Shown piece by piece: positions 8,853 to 17,296 of a DNA stretch of 64,000 bases; positions within the stretch are counted from its first letter, which is position 1; each line of letters begins with the position of its first letter. The stretch is from CAZHFW01 sp964531675 (GTDB lineage Bacteria > Planctomycetota > Phycisphaerae > Phycisphaerales > UBA1924): positions 39,473 through 103,472 of the forward strand of contig CAZHFW010000010.1 in the NCBI GenBank assembly GCA_964531675.1. The letters run 5' to 3'. Below the pieces are notes generated by a model that saw nothing but the letters and a program-made list of their open reading frames with translations, was not told the DNA's origin and searched no databases. The position numbers and the translations under genes were made by a program.

Positions 8853-10406
8853 ATGCACACGCCCGCGTCTTCTGCCAGCACGTCAGGCCTGCCTGCCGAC
8901 GTCCTCGCCAGCCCGCTCTTCAACGCCGACCTGGCCCCGGTCCCGCCCGAAAAACGCAACTGGACCCTTTACGCGTTCGCCGCGCTGTGGATCAGCATGG
9001 CCCACTGCATCCCCACCTACATGCTCGCGGGCGGCCTGGTCGCCCAAGGCATGAACTGGTGGCAGTCCTTGCTCACCATCGGCCTGGGCAACGTCATCGT
9101 GCTGGTCCCGATCCTCCTCAATGCCCACCCCGGCACCAAATACGGCATCCCCTTCCCGGTCCTGGCCCGCTCCTCATTCGGAACCCTCGGCGCCAACATC
9201 CCCGCGGTGCTCCGCGCCATCGTCGCCTGCGGCTGGTTCGGCATTCAGACCTACATCGGAGGCGAAGCGGTCCGCACGTTCCTGGTCGTCGCCTGGCCCG
9301 GGTTCGATCACCTCGGAGGCGACTTCCTCCTCATGGGGCTCACCCTCCCCAAGCTCATCACGTTCCTGCTCTTCTGGGGCGTGAACATGGCGATCATCCT
9401 CTGGGGGATGAACACCGTCCGCATCTTCGAGAACTGGGCGGCGCCGCTCGTGCTCGTGCTCGTGATGGCGATGGTCCTGCTGATCTGGATCGTGCGCAAG
9501 GCCGGAGGCGTGGGCGAGATGCTCACGCGTCCTTCGCAGTTCAAGTCGACCGCCGAGTTCTGGAAGATCTTCGTGCCCTCGCTCACGGGCATGATCGGGT
9601 TCTGGGCGACGCTCTCGCTCAACATCCCGGACTTCACTCGCTTCGGCCGAGGCCAGCGCGAGCAGATGATCGGGCAGACGCTCGGCCTTCCCACGACCAT
9701 GATCGCGTTCTCCGCGATGGCGGTCATCATCACGAGTGCCGCCGAATCCCTGCTCAAGGGCGTGGATCCCAAGACGCTCTGGGATCCCGTCGTGGTCCTG
9801 TCGCACATCACGTCGACGACGCCTCCCCCGGGCATGGACACGCCGCTCTTGGCATCCGGGGGCGTGCGCTTCGTCGTCGCGGTGCTGGCGCTGGTGGGGG
9901 TGGGCCTGGCGACGCTGGCGACCAACATCGCAGCCAACGTGGTGAGCCCCGCCAACGACTTTGCCAACATGGCGCCGCGGTTCATCTCGTTCCGCACCGG
10001 CGCGATCATCACGGGCGTGCTCGGCATCGTGATCATGCCCTGGAAGCTCCTGGCCAGCGCGGATGTGTACATCTTCGAGTGGCTCGTGGGCTATTCAGCG
10101 CTGCTCGGACCGATTGCGGGGATCATGATCGCCGACTACTGGCTCATCCGCCGTCGGGAGCTTGATGTCGCGGATCTCTACCGCGTCAGCGGGCGCTACC
10201 GCCGGTTCAATCCGGTCGCGATCGTGGCGCTGGTCGTCGGGATCGCGCCAAACGTGCCAGGGTTCCTGAAGCAGGTGCACGTCTTGCAGGGCGAGCGCAA
10301 CTTCTTCGATGCGCTGTACGTGTACGCGTGGTTCACCGGCGTCTTGATCGCGGGCGCGGTGTATCTGATGGGCATGAAGATGGCAGCCAAGACATCGCGG
10401 GCATGA
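8853..10406 (+). CDS. NCS1-family nucleobase/cation symporter
   Basis: This 517-residue transporter has about 12 membrane helices and NCS1 family features: PPEKRNWTLYAFAALW at the start, GLGNVIVLVPILLNAHPGTK, FPVLARSSFG, GWFGIQTYIGG and NIPDFTRFGRGQ. Members import uracil, cytosine, allantoin, hydantoins or thiamine with protons or sodium. It converges on a complete pyrimidine catabolism cluster, so uracil, thymine or a dihydropyrimidine is the likely substrate. ATG 8853 follows a GGGGG run. An upstream frame antisense to waaA is open by chance and is not part of the gene. Confidence 0.9.
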   Translation: MHTPASSASTSGLPADVLASPLFNADLAPVPPEKRNWTLYAFAALWISMAHCIPTYMLAGGLVAQGMNWWQSLLTIGLGNVIVLVPILLNAHPGTKYGIPFPVLARSSFGTLGANIPAVLRAIVACGWFGIQTYIGGEAVRTFLVVAWPGFDHLGGDFLLMGLTLPKLITFLLFWGVNMAIILWGMNTVRIFENWAAPLVLVLVMAMVLLIWIVRKAGGVGEMLTRPSQFKSTAEFWKIFVPSLTGMIGFWATLSLNIPDFTRFGRGQREQMIGQTLGLPTTMIAFSAMAVIITSAAESLLKGVDPKTLWDPVVVLSHITSTTPPPGMDTPLLASGGVRFVVAVLALVGVGLATLATNIAANVVSPANDFANMAPRFISFRTGAIITGVLGIVIMPWKLLASADVYIFEWLVGYSALLGPIAGIMIADYWLIRRRELDVADLYRVSGRYRRFNPVAIVALVVGIAPNVPGFLKQVHVLQGERNFFDALYVYAWFTGVLIAGAVYLMGMKMAAKTSRA

Positions 10407-10421
10407 TGCGGGCAAGCGCAT

Positions 10422-10531
10422 CAGAGCCGAGCGGCGCAAGCCGCCGGCCGCCGGTCTTCGGCGCACGATCCTGAGTCCTGGGCCCTCGGCGCTGCGAGCG
10501 TCCTGCCGGTCGCTTGCGCGACGCGGCTCTG
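10422..10531. repeat. inverted pair of REP-like palindromes (subfamily C)
   Basis: Two 27-nt copies face each other between the convergent permease and aminotransferase genes. The left copy (10422-10448) reads CAGAGCC then a stem around GCAA; the right copy (10505-10531) is its near-reverse complement with about four mismatches. Each copy folds alone with outer GCCG/CGGC and an inner stem that differs between copies yet still pairs (GCGGC/GCCGC against TCGC/GCGA). The pair may also act as a shared transcriptional boundary. Confidence 0.75.
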
Positions 10532-10534
10532 ACG

Positions 10535-11860
10535 TCAGCCCTCAAACGCCTCGTCCACGATCGCAAGGCCCTTGTCCACGATGTCCATGGCCTCGGCCAG
10601 CTGCGCCTCGTTGATGCACAAGGGGGGGTTGCACATGATGCCGCCCCACTGGAGCACCGTGAACAGGCCGTTCTCCTTGAAGAACTTGCCCACCTTGGGC
10701 ATGACCGGGTGCGTCCCGGCGTAGGGAACCAGGTACTCGTTCTTTGAGTTCTTGCGGAGCTCGATGAGCCCGAAGAGCCCGATGTTCCTGCACTCGCGCA
10801 CGCACTTGTGCTTGCCCTTGAGGCGGTCCATGTGCCCGCGCATCAGCGAGCCCATCTTGGCCGCGTTCTCGATCATGCCCTCGTTCACGAGCACGTCGAT
10901 GGCCGCCTCGGCCGCTGCGAGGCACATCGGGTGGGCGTTGTAGGTCAGGCCGCCCCAGAACACGTTCTCGCGGAAGTGGTTGGCGATGCGATCGCTCACC
11001 GCCATGACGCCCAGAGGCATGTACGAACTGGTGAGCCCCTTGGCCATCGTCACGATGTCGGGCACGATGTCGCCGTGCTGGAAGGCAAAGAGCTTCCCCG
11101 TGCGACCAAATCCGCACATGATCTCATCGCAGATGAGCAGGATGCCGTGCTTGTCGAGCAGGGCCTTGAGCCCCTTGAGATACCCCGCCGGCGGCGGCAG
11201 GATCCCGTTGGTCCCGGTGACGGTCTCGATGATCATCGCCGCGATGTTCTTGGGCCCCTCGTACTGGATGACCTCTTCGAGATACTTCAGGTTGTTCGCG
11301 ACGATCTCCGCGTCCGACGAGCCGAACGAGAACTCGTAGGGCTTGGGATCCATCACGCGCACGACGCCCGCCATCCCGGGCTCGTTGGGCCAACGGCGGG
11401 GATCGCCGGTCAGTGAGATCGCCCCGTGGGTCGCGCCGTGATAGCTCCGGTAGCGCGTCAGAATCTTGTGCCGCCCCGTGAACAGGCGCGCCGCCTTCAC
11501 CGCGTTCTCGTTGGCTTCCGCGCCGCCCAGCGTGTAGAAGAACGTGTTGAGATCCCCGGGCACCAGCTCCGCGAGCTTCCTGGAGAGCCTGGCCCGCACC
11601 GCGGTCGCCATCCCCGGATACGCGTACGCGAGCTCCGCGGCCTGATCCTGGATCGCCTTGATGACCTTCGGGTGCCCGTGCCCGATGTTCACGCTCATGA
11701 GCTGGCTGTTGAAGTCGATCCAGCGCCTGCCCTCGGGGGAGTACAGATAAATCCCCTCGGCACGCGCGACCGGAATCGGATCCACCTTGCCCGTGGCGGA
11801 CCACGAGAAAAGCGAGTACTTGAGGCAGGCGTCGATCATTTCCTGGGAGGACATGGGCAT
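10535..11860 (-). CDS. class III (omega) aminotransferase, probable beta-alanine transaminase
   Basis: This is a PLP enzyme of fold type I and 441 residues. Landmarks are GHGHPKVIKAIQDQ, the GGAEANENAVKAAR cofactor-phosphate region, RYRSYHGATHGA, CDEIMCGFGRTG with the conserved Asp, and MAKGLTSSYMPLG with the Schiff-base lysine at about 274. Class III enzymes of this subgroup move an omega-amino group to pyruvate or 2-oxoglutarate. As the last gene of the pyrimidine cluster it most likely converts beta-alanine (and 3-aminoisobutyrate) to the semialdehyde used by the dehydrogenase upstream. A taurine or other omega-amino acid substrate is possible. It is separated from the dehydrogenase gene by 140 bp with repeats. 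Confidence 0.88.
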   Translation of the reverse strand: MPMSSQEMIDACLKYSLFSWSATGKVDPIPVARAEGIYLYSPEGRRWIDFNSQLMSVNIGHGHPKVIKAIQDQAAELAYAYPGMATAVRARLSRKLAELVPGDLNTFFYTLGGAEANENAVKAARLFTGRHKILTRYRSYHGATHGAISLTGDPRRWPNEPGMAGVVRVMDPKPYEFSFGSSDAEIVANNLKYLEEVIQYEGPKNIAAMIIETVTGTNGILPPPAGYLKGLKALLDKHGILLICDEIMCGFGRTGKLFAFQHGDIVPDIVTMAKGLTSSYMPLGVMAVSDRIANHFRENVFWGGLTYNAHPMCLAAAEAAIDVLVNEGMIENAAKMGSLMRGHMDRLKGKHKCVRECRNIGLFGLIELRKNSKNEYLVPYAGTHPVMPKVGKFFKENGLFTVLQWGGIMCNPPLCINEAQLAEAMDIVDKGLAIVDEAFEG

Positions 11861-11899
11861 GGGAGGGCTTTCTGAAATGAAATCAGCAAATCCGCAGCG

Positions 11900-11995
11900 C
11901 GAAAAAGCAGCAAATCAAGGCAGGGTGCGGAAGCGGTGGGGGCTGGGACGAAGGGGTTTTCATGTGCTGCTTTGCTGCTTTTCCGCTTTGCTGCT
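11900..11995 (-). repeat. AGCAGCAAA repeats between mmsA-like and aminotransferase genes
   Basis: The spacer contains AAAAAGCAGCAAA near 11902-11914 and two reverse-complement copies (TTTGCTGCTTTT at 11971-11982 and CTTTGCTGCTCTT at 11986-11998). The distal arms can form a 12-bp stem with a loop of nearly 60 nt, with an A/T-rich flank on each side. It may attenuate or partly terminate transcription between the two genes; that role is inferred. Confidence 0.45.
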
Positions 11996-12000
11996 CTTCT

Positions 12001-13491
12001 TCAACTCATCCACGTCGCGTCCTTCTGCAGCGCCCACTTGCTGGTGATCTTGCGCTGGCGGGTCCAGAAGCGGTAACCATCCCAGCCGGTGATGTTGCCA
12101 TGGCCGAAGAGCGAGTCGTTCCACCCGCCGAAACCGAAGGGCTCGCGGGGGACGGGCACGCCGACGTTCACGCCGCACATCCCGGCCTCGACGCGGTCGA
12201 TGACGCGGCGGGCGATGTCGCCCGAGGAGGTGTACACGCACGACGCGTTGCCGTAGGGATTGGAGTTTTCGATCTCGATGGCCTTCTCGAGGTTCTCGAC
12301 GCGGATGATCGAGAGCACCGGGCCGAAGATCTCTTCGCGTGCCGCGGGCATCTCGGGGGAGACGTGATCGATGATGGTCGGCCCGACCCAGTATCCGCCC
12401 TTGACGGGATCGGCCTGGCGTCCGTCCAGCACGACCTTGGCGCCCATCGATTGGGCCTGATCGATGTAGCCCTTGATCCGCTTCACCGCGGCTTCGGTGG
12501 TGACCGGTCCCATGTCTTTGCCCGCGACGAGCTTGGAGGCCCGGGCGCGGACCGCATCCAGGATGTGATCGACCTTGCCGATCGCCAGCAGCACGCTGGC
12601 CGCCATGCAGCGCTGGCCGGCGCAGCCCGTGAACGACGCGACGACGTTTTCCGCGGTGAGGTCCAGATCCGCATCCGGGACGACCAGCAGATGGTTCTTG
12701 GCGCCGCCGAGGCACAGCGCCCGCTTGCCCTCCATGCTGCTCCGGCCGTACACCGCCTTGGCGACGCGCGTGGAGCCCACGAACCCGAGGGCCTTGATGC
12801 CCGGATGATCGCAAAGTGCTTCAACCACCTCGCGTCCGCCTTGCACGAGGTTGAACACGCCCTTGGGAAGCCCCGCGTCCTTGAGCAACTCCGCGAGCCG
12901 CAGGGACGATAGAGGTACGCGCTCGCTAGGCTTGAGGATGAACGAGTTTCCACCCATCAGCGCCTGAGGCAGCATCCACATCGGGACCATGAGCGGGAAG
13001 TTGAAAGGCGTCACGCCCGCGACCACGCCCAGAGGCTCGTACACCACCTCGCACGCGACGCCCCGGCTCACCTCGAGCTGATTGCCCGCGGCCAGGTTGG
13101 GAAGCGAGCACCCGTACTCGACGCACTCGATCCCCTTCTCCACCTCAGCCTTGGCCTCGGAGAAGACCTTGCCGTTCTCGTGGCTCACGAGCCAGGAGAG
13201 CTCCTCGATGTTCCGCACCATCGCCTCGCGGAGGCGGTACAGCACCTGGGCCCGCTCGCGCAGGGGCCACTCGCGCCACTCGGCGCTTGCGACCGACGCC
13301 GCCTTGACCGCAGCGTCCACGTCCTCCTTGCCGCTCATGCAGACGGTGCTCATCACCTTCCCGAAGCGCGGGTTGATGACGTCGAGTGTGGCCTTGGAGG
13401 AGATCGGATCGCGCCACTCCCCGCCGTAGTAGTTGCGGGCGGGCACGAACTGCGTGAACTCGTCGTTCTTGGCGCCAAAGGCGGGAATCAT
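12001..13491 (-). CDS. mmsA: CoA-acylating (methyl)malonate-semialdehyde dehydrogenase
   Basis: This 496-residue aldehyde dehydrogenase resembles MmsA/IolA, which oxidises malonate or methylmalonate semialdehyde with NAD and CoA and releases CO2 to give acetyl- or propionyl-CoA. Features are the N-terminal VINPRFGKV, GVTPFNFPLMVPMWMLP, the NAD-site FVGSTRVAK, and GCAGQRCMAAS with the catalytic Cys at about 295. Length is typical. AGGAG lies before the ATG. In this cluster it would finish uracil and thymine breakdown by taking the aminotransferase product into central metabolism. Family members also serve valine and inositol breakdown, but no genes for those pathways are nearby. Confidence 0.93.
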   Translation of the reverse strand: MIPAFGAKNDEFTQFVPARNYYGGEWRDPISSKATLDVINPRFGKVMSTVCMSGKEDVDAAVKAASVASAEWREWPLRERAQVLYRLREAMVRNIEELSWLVSHENGKVFSEAKAEVEKGIECVEYGCSLPNLAAGNQLEVSRGVACEVVYEPLGVVAGVTPFNFPLMVPMWMLPQALMGGNSFILKPSERVPLSSLRLAELLKDAGLPKGVFNLVQGGREVVEALCDHPGIKALGFVGSTRVAKAVYGRSSMEGKRALCLGGAKNHLLVVPDADLDLTAENVVASFTGCAGQRCMAASVLLAIGKVDHILDAVRARASKLVAGKDMGPVTTEAAVKRIKGYIDQAQSMGAKVVLDGRQADPVKGGYWVGPTIIDHVSPEMPAAREEIFGPVLSIIRVENLEKAIEIENSNPYGNASCVYTSSGDIARRVIDRVEAGMCGVNVGVPVPREPFGFGGWNDSLFGHGNITGWDGYRFWTRQRKITSKWALQKDATWMS

Positions 13492-13532
13492 CGAAAGCTC
13501 CTGAGCGATGCGTTGGACAGATGAGGCGCGGA

Positions 13533-14993
13533 TCAGTGCGGCTTGGACCGGCTGACCCCCGAGGGCGCGGTGACCTGATTGCGGAGCGTCTGGGCGCCCC
13601 AGTAATCCGGGAAGCAGGGCCGGTCAACGTACTTGCCCCAGCCCTTCTCGGTCTTGAGCTGGTCGTTCTCCCACACCACGCGCCCGCGCGAGAGCGTGAC
13701 CGCGGCATTCCCCGTGATCGTCATGCCCTCGTAGATGTTGAAGTCCACGTTCTGATGGTGGGTCTTCGCGGAAATCGTGCGCGTCTTCTTGGGATCCCAG
13801 ACCACGATGTCCGCGTCCGAGCCCGGCGCGATCGTGCCCTTCCTGGGATGCAGATTGAAGATCTTGGCGGTGTTGGCGCTGGTGACCGCGACGAACTCGC
13901 GCGGCGTCAGCCTCCCGCTTCCCACGCCGTGGTGCCAAAGAATGCCCATGCGATCCTCGATCCCGCCCGTCCCGTTGGGGATCTTCCGGAAATCGTCCAC
14001 GCCCGCCCGCTTCTGCGGCGTGCAGAAGCAGCAATGATCCGTCGCGGTCGTGTGCAGCATCCCGCCTTGCAGGCCCTTCCAGAGCGCCGCCTGGTGCTCC
14101 TTGGAGCGGAAGGGCGGGCTCATGACGTAATGGGCCGCCTTGTCCCAGTCCGTGTTGCGATAGACCGAGTCGTCGATCACCAGGTGCTGGGCCAGGACTT
14201 CGCCAAAGACGCGCTGGCCCTCGCTGCGGGCCCGCGTGATCGCCTCCAGCGCGTCGATGCACGAAGTGTGCACGATGTACACCGGAACGCCGAGCACCTC
14301 GGCGATGCGGATCGCGCGATTGGCCGCTTCGCCTTCCACTTCAGGCGGCCGCGAGAGCGGGTGCCCCTCGGGCCCGGTGATCCCGCGCGCGAAGACCTCC
14401 TGCTGGAGCCTGAACACCAGTTCGCCATTCTCGGCGTGGACGGTGCACAGCGCGCCAAGCTCCTTGGCGCGGAGGAAGCTTGAGATCAGGGTGTTGTCGT
14501 CCACCATGATCGCGTTCTTGTACGCCATGAAGTGCTTGAAGCTGTTCACGCCGTGCTCCGTGCACAGTGTCTTCATGTCGTCGCTGACGGACTGGTCCCA
14601 CCAGGTCACCGCGACGTGGAAGGAGTAGTCGGCCGCGGCCTTCTCGGCCCACCCGCGCCACTTCTTGTACGCCGCGACCAGGGACTCCTGGGGCGCGGGG
14701 ATGACGAAGTCGATGATCATCGTCGTCCCGCCCGCGACGCCGGCGCTGGTGCCCGAGAAGAAGTCCTCGGACGCGACCGTTCCCATGAACGGCAGCTCCA
14801 TGTGCGTGTGCGGATCGATGCCGCCCGGGATGACGTACGCGCCCGACGCGTCGATCACACGCGCCCCCGCGGGCGCGTCGACCTTGGCGCCGACCGAGGC
14901 GACCTGCTCACCGACGATGAGCACATCCGCCCGGCGTTCGGCGTCCGCTGTCACGACGGTGCCGCCCTTGATCACGATGGAAGTGGTGGACAT
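13533..14993 (-). CDS. hydA: dihydropyrimidinase
   Basis: This cyclic amidohydrolase opens dihydrouracil or dihydrothymine to the N-carbamoyl-beta-amino acid. All metal-site residues are visible: His62 and His64 in DPHTHME, the carbamylated lysine at about 159 in MAYKN, His186 in VHAENGE, His242 in VHTSC and Asp319 in ATDHCC. The length of 486 residues is typical of bacterial dihydropyrimidinase/hydantoinase. Substrate-loop identity with hydantoinases makes that an alternative name, but the flanking preTA and beta-ureidopropionase genes point to pyrimidines. It lies between the nitrilase-family gene (66-nt gap) and the dehydrogenase gene (41-nt gap) on one strand. Confidence 0.95.
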   Translation of the reverse strand: MSTTSIVIKGGTVVTADAERRADVLIVGEQVASVGAKVDAPAGARVIDASGAYVIPGGIDPHTHMELPFMGTVASEDFFSGTSAGVAGGTTMIIDFVIPAPQESLVAAYKKWRGWAEKAAADYSFHVAVTWWDQSVSDDMKTLCTEHGVNSFKHFMAYKNAIMVDDNTLISSFLRAKELGALCTVHAENGELVFRLQQEVFARGITGPEGHPLSRPPEVEGEAANRAIRIAEVLGVPVYIVHTSCIDALEAITRARSEGQRVFGEVLAQHLVIDDSVYRNTDWDKAAHYVMSPPFRSKEHQAALWKGLQGGMLHTTATDHCCFCTPQKRAGVDDFRKIPNGTGGIEDRMGILWHHGVGSGRLTPREFVAVTSANTAKIFNLHPRKGTIAPGSDADIVVWDPKKTRTISAKTHHQNVDFNIYEGMTITGNAAVTLSRGRVVWENDQLKTEKGWGKYVDRPCFPDYWGAQTLRNQVTAPSGVSRSKPH

Positions 14994-15059
14994 GGATGGA
15001 ATCCTCGAACGCGGCGCAAACAGCGGGGCAAAGAGCGGGCCACACGCAGGGGCAGACGA

Positions 15060-15929
15060 TCAGATCTCGGTCAGTTCCTTGTACGCCTCGGGCCTGCGGT
15101 CGCGGTAGAACTGCCACACCGAGCGGACCTGATCGATCTGCGCGAAATCCAGATCCGCGACCAAGAGCTCGTCGTTGTCCTCGGAGGCCTGCGCGAGCGT
15201 CTCGCCCCGCGGATTGACGAAGTAGCTCGAGCCGTAGAACTTCCCGATGTTCCAGGGCGCTTCCACGCCGACGCGGTTGATGCATCCCATGAAGTACCCG
15301 TTGGCGACCGCGTGCGCGGGCTGCTCGATCTTCCAGAGGTACTGAGAGAGCCCCGCGACCGTCGCGGAGGGATTGAAGACGATCTCGGCGCCGTTGAGTC
15401 CGAGGCAGCGAGCGCCCTCGGGAAAGTGGCGGTCATAGCAGATGTACACGCCCACCTTGGCGTAGCGCGTCTTGAAGACCGGATAGCCGCCATTGCCCGG
15501 CTTGAAGAAGAACTTCTCGTAGAACCCGGGGTTCACTTGCGGGATGTGCTGTTTGCGGTACTTCCCGAGGTACGTGCCGTCGGCGTCGATCACCGCAGCG
15601 GTGTTGTAGAGCACGCCGCTCATCTCGCGCTCGTAGATCGGGACGACCATGACCATCGCGTACTTCTTGGCGTAAGAGGCCATGAGCTCGACCGTGGGGC
15701 CGGGCATTTCTTCCGCCGCCTCGTACCAGCGGGGGTCCTGGCTCGGGCAGAAGTAGGGGCCATAGAAGATCTCCTGGAGGCTCAGGATCTTCACGCCCCG
15801 CTTCCCGGCATCCTCGATGTAGGGAATGTGCTTGTCGATCATCGCCTTCTTGATGTCGGCGATGGAGCGTTTCTCGTCGTTGATGGGGTTGCTGCACTGG
15901 ATGAGGCCGCAACGGATGATCTTGCTCAT
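15060..15929 (-). CDS. beta-ureidopropionase (N-carbamoyl-beta-alanine amidohydrolase)
   Basis: This 289-residue member of the nitrilase superfamily would hydrolyse N-carbamoyl-beta-alanine to beta-alanine, CO2 and ammonia. The catalytic triad is clear: Glu53 in LQEIFYGPY, Lys126 in KYRKQHIP and Cys164 in YICYDRHFPEG. The KYRKQHIPQV and HFPEGAR stretches are typical of the beta-ureidopropionase branch rather than true nitrilases. It is shorter than the eukaryotic enzyme, as bacterial forms are. It sits between preA and hydA, which is the expected order of the pathway. Related N-carbamoylputrescine amidase is the main alternative, less likely from context. Confidence 0.92.
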   Translation of the reverse strand: MSKIIRCGLIQCSNPINDEKRSIADIKKAMIDKHIPYIEDAGKRGVKILSLQEIFYGPYFCPSQDPRWYEAAEEMPGPTVELMASYAKKYAMVMVVPIYEREMSGVLYNTAAVIDADGTYLGKYRKQHIPQVNPGFYEKFFFKPGNGGYPVFKTRYAKVGVYICYDRHFPEGARCLGLNGAEIVFNPSATVAGLSQYLWKIEQPAHAVANGYFMGCINRVGVEAPWNIGKFYGSSYFVNPRGETLAQASEDNDELLVADLDFAQIDQVRSVWQFYRDRRPEAYKELTEI

Positions 15930-16024
15930 GCTTTCTGGTCCTTCCGCTCGAACGAATCAGTTGACGCGGACCACCTGTCCGAGCCGCACGCTTGCACGGG
16001 CGCGTCCCTTGACGGCTCCGCGCA

Positions 16025-17296
16025 TCAATGCGCCCCCTTCTTGGGACGCAGGGTCTTGCCTTCCTTCACCGCCTGATTCCACGTCACGGGCGTGAACCCG
16101 TTGTTGACTTCCGCCATCGTGATGCAGCCCGGCACGGGGCACACGATCTGGCACAGGTTGCACCCGACGCACTCCGCCTCGTCGACCACGGGGACGCGCG
16201 AGCCCGAGGGATCCGGATGGATGCACTGGTGCGCCCCGTCGTGGCACGCCGCCACGCACACGTGGCATCCGATGCACTTGGACGCGTCGATCTTCGCGAC
16301 GGTCTCGTAGTTCATGTCCAGGTCGCCCCACTCGGAGAACCCGGGGATGGCCTTGCCGACCATCTGGTCGATGCGGGTGAAGTTGTGCGTCCGCATGTAC
16401 TCGCGGAGGCCTTCGGTCATGTCCTCGACGACGCGGTAGCCGTGGAGCATCACCTCGGTGCAGACCTGGACCGACGAGGAGCCGAGCAGAATGAACTCCA
16501 CCGCGTCGCGCCAGTTGCAGACGCCGCCGATGCCGCTGATGGGGAGCCCGAACTCCTTGTGGCGCGCCAGAGCCGCGACCATGTGCAGCGCGATGGGCTT
16601 GACCGCGGCCCCGCAGTACCCGCCGTTGGTTGAACGGCTCGCGACGCGGGGCTCGGGCACGAAGCGGTCGATGTCGACGCCGATGATGCTCTTGATGGTG
16701 TTGATGAGCGACACGCCGTGCGCGCCGCCCTTCCGGGCCGCCATGCCGTGGGGGATGATGTCCGACACGTTGGGCGTGAGCTTCACGAGCACGGGGATCG
16801 TGGAGTACTCGACCGCCCAGGACGTGATCTCCTGGTTGACGCGGGGCTCCTGGCCCACCGCCGACCCCATGCCGCGCTCGCACATGCCGTGGGGGCATCC
16901 GAAGTTCAGTTCCAGCCCGTCGGCGCCGGTGTCGATGGATCGCTTGATGATGTCGCGCCACTCCTCGCGCGTCTCGACCATCAAGGACACGATCACCGCG
17001 TTTTTGGGGAACCGCTTCTTGGTCTCGGCGATCTCGCGGAAGTTCACGTCGAGCGGTCGGTCGGTGATGAGCTCGATGTTGTTGAAGCCCGCGCCGCGCA
17101 CGCCCTGGATGGTGTGCCCGCCGAAACGGCTCGAAACGTTCTGGATGGGAACACCCAGGGTCTTCCACACCGCGCCGCCCCAGCCCGCGTCAAAGGCCCG
17201 CTGCACCTGCGCGCCGGAGTTCGCCGGCGGCGCCGACGCGAGCCAGAAGGGATTGGGGCTCTTGATCCCCGCGCAGTTCACGCTCAGGTCGATCAT
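16025..17296 (-). CDS. preA: dihydropyrimidine dehydrogenase subunit PreA
   Basis: PreA is the FMN and iron-sulfur subunit of NAD-dependent dihydropyrimidine dehydrogenase, which reduces uracil and thymine. The 423-residue protein has a dihydroorotate-dehydrogenase-like barrel (N-terminal NPFWLASAPPANSG; active-site loop NFGCPHGMCERGMG near 131-144). It ends with a two-cluster ferredoxin domain (CIGCHVCVAAC and CVGCNLCQIVCP) for two 4Fe-4S centres. The ATG overlaps the preT stop codon by 4 nt (ATGA), so the two subunits are probably translationally coupled at a fixed ratio. Length and domain order are normal. Confidence 0.96.
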   Translation of the reverse strand: MIDLSVNCAGIKSPNPFWLASAPPANSGAQVQRAFDAGWGGAVWKTLGVPIQNVSSRFGGHTIQGVRGAGFNNIELITDRPLDVNFREIAETKKRFPKNAVIVSLMVETREEWRDIIKRSIDTGADGLELNFGCPHGMCERGMGSAVGQEPRVNQEITSWAVEYSTIPVLVKLTPNVSDIIPHGMAARKGGAHGVSLINTIKSIIGVDIDRFVPEPRVASRSTNGGYCGAAVKPIALHMVAALARHKEFGLPISGIGGVCNWRDAVEFILLGSSSVQVCTEVMLHGYRVVEDMTEGLREYMRTHNFTRIDQMVGKAIPGFSEWGDLDMNYETVAKIDASKCIGCHVCVAACHDGAHQCIHPDPSGSRVPVVDEAECVGCNLCQIVCPVPGCITMAEVNNGFTPVTWNQAVKEGKTLRPKKGAH

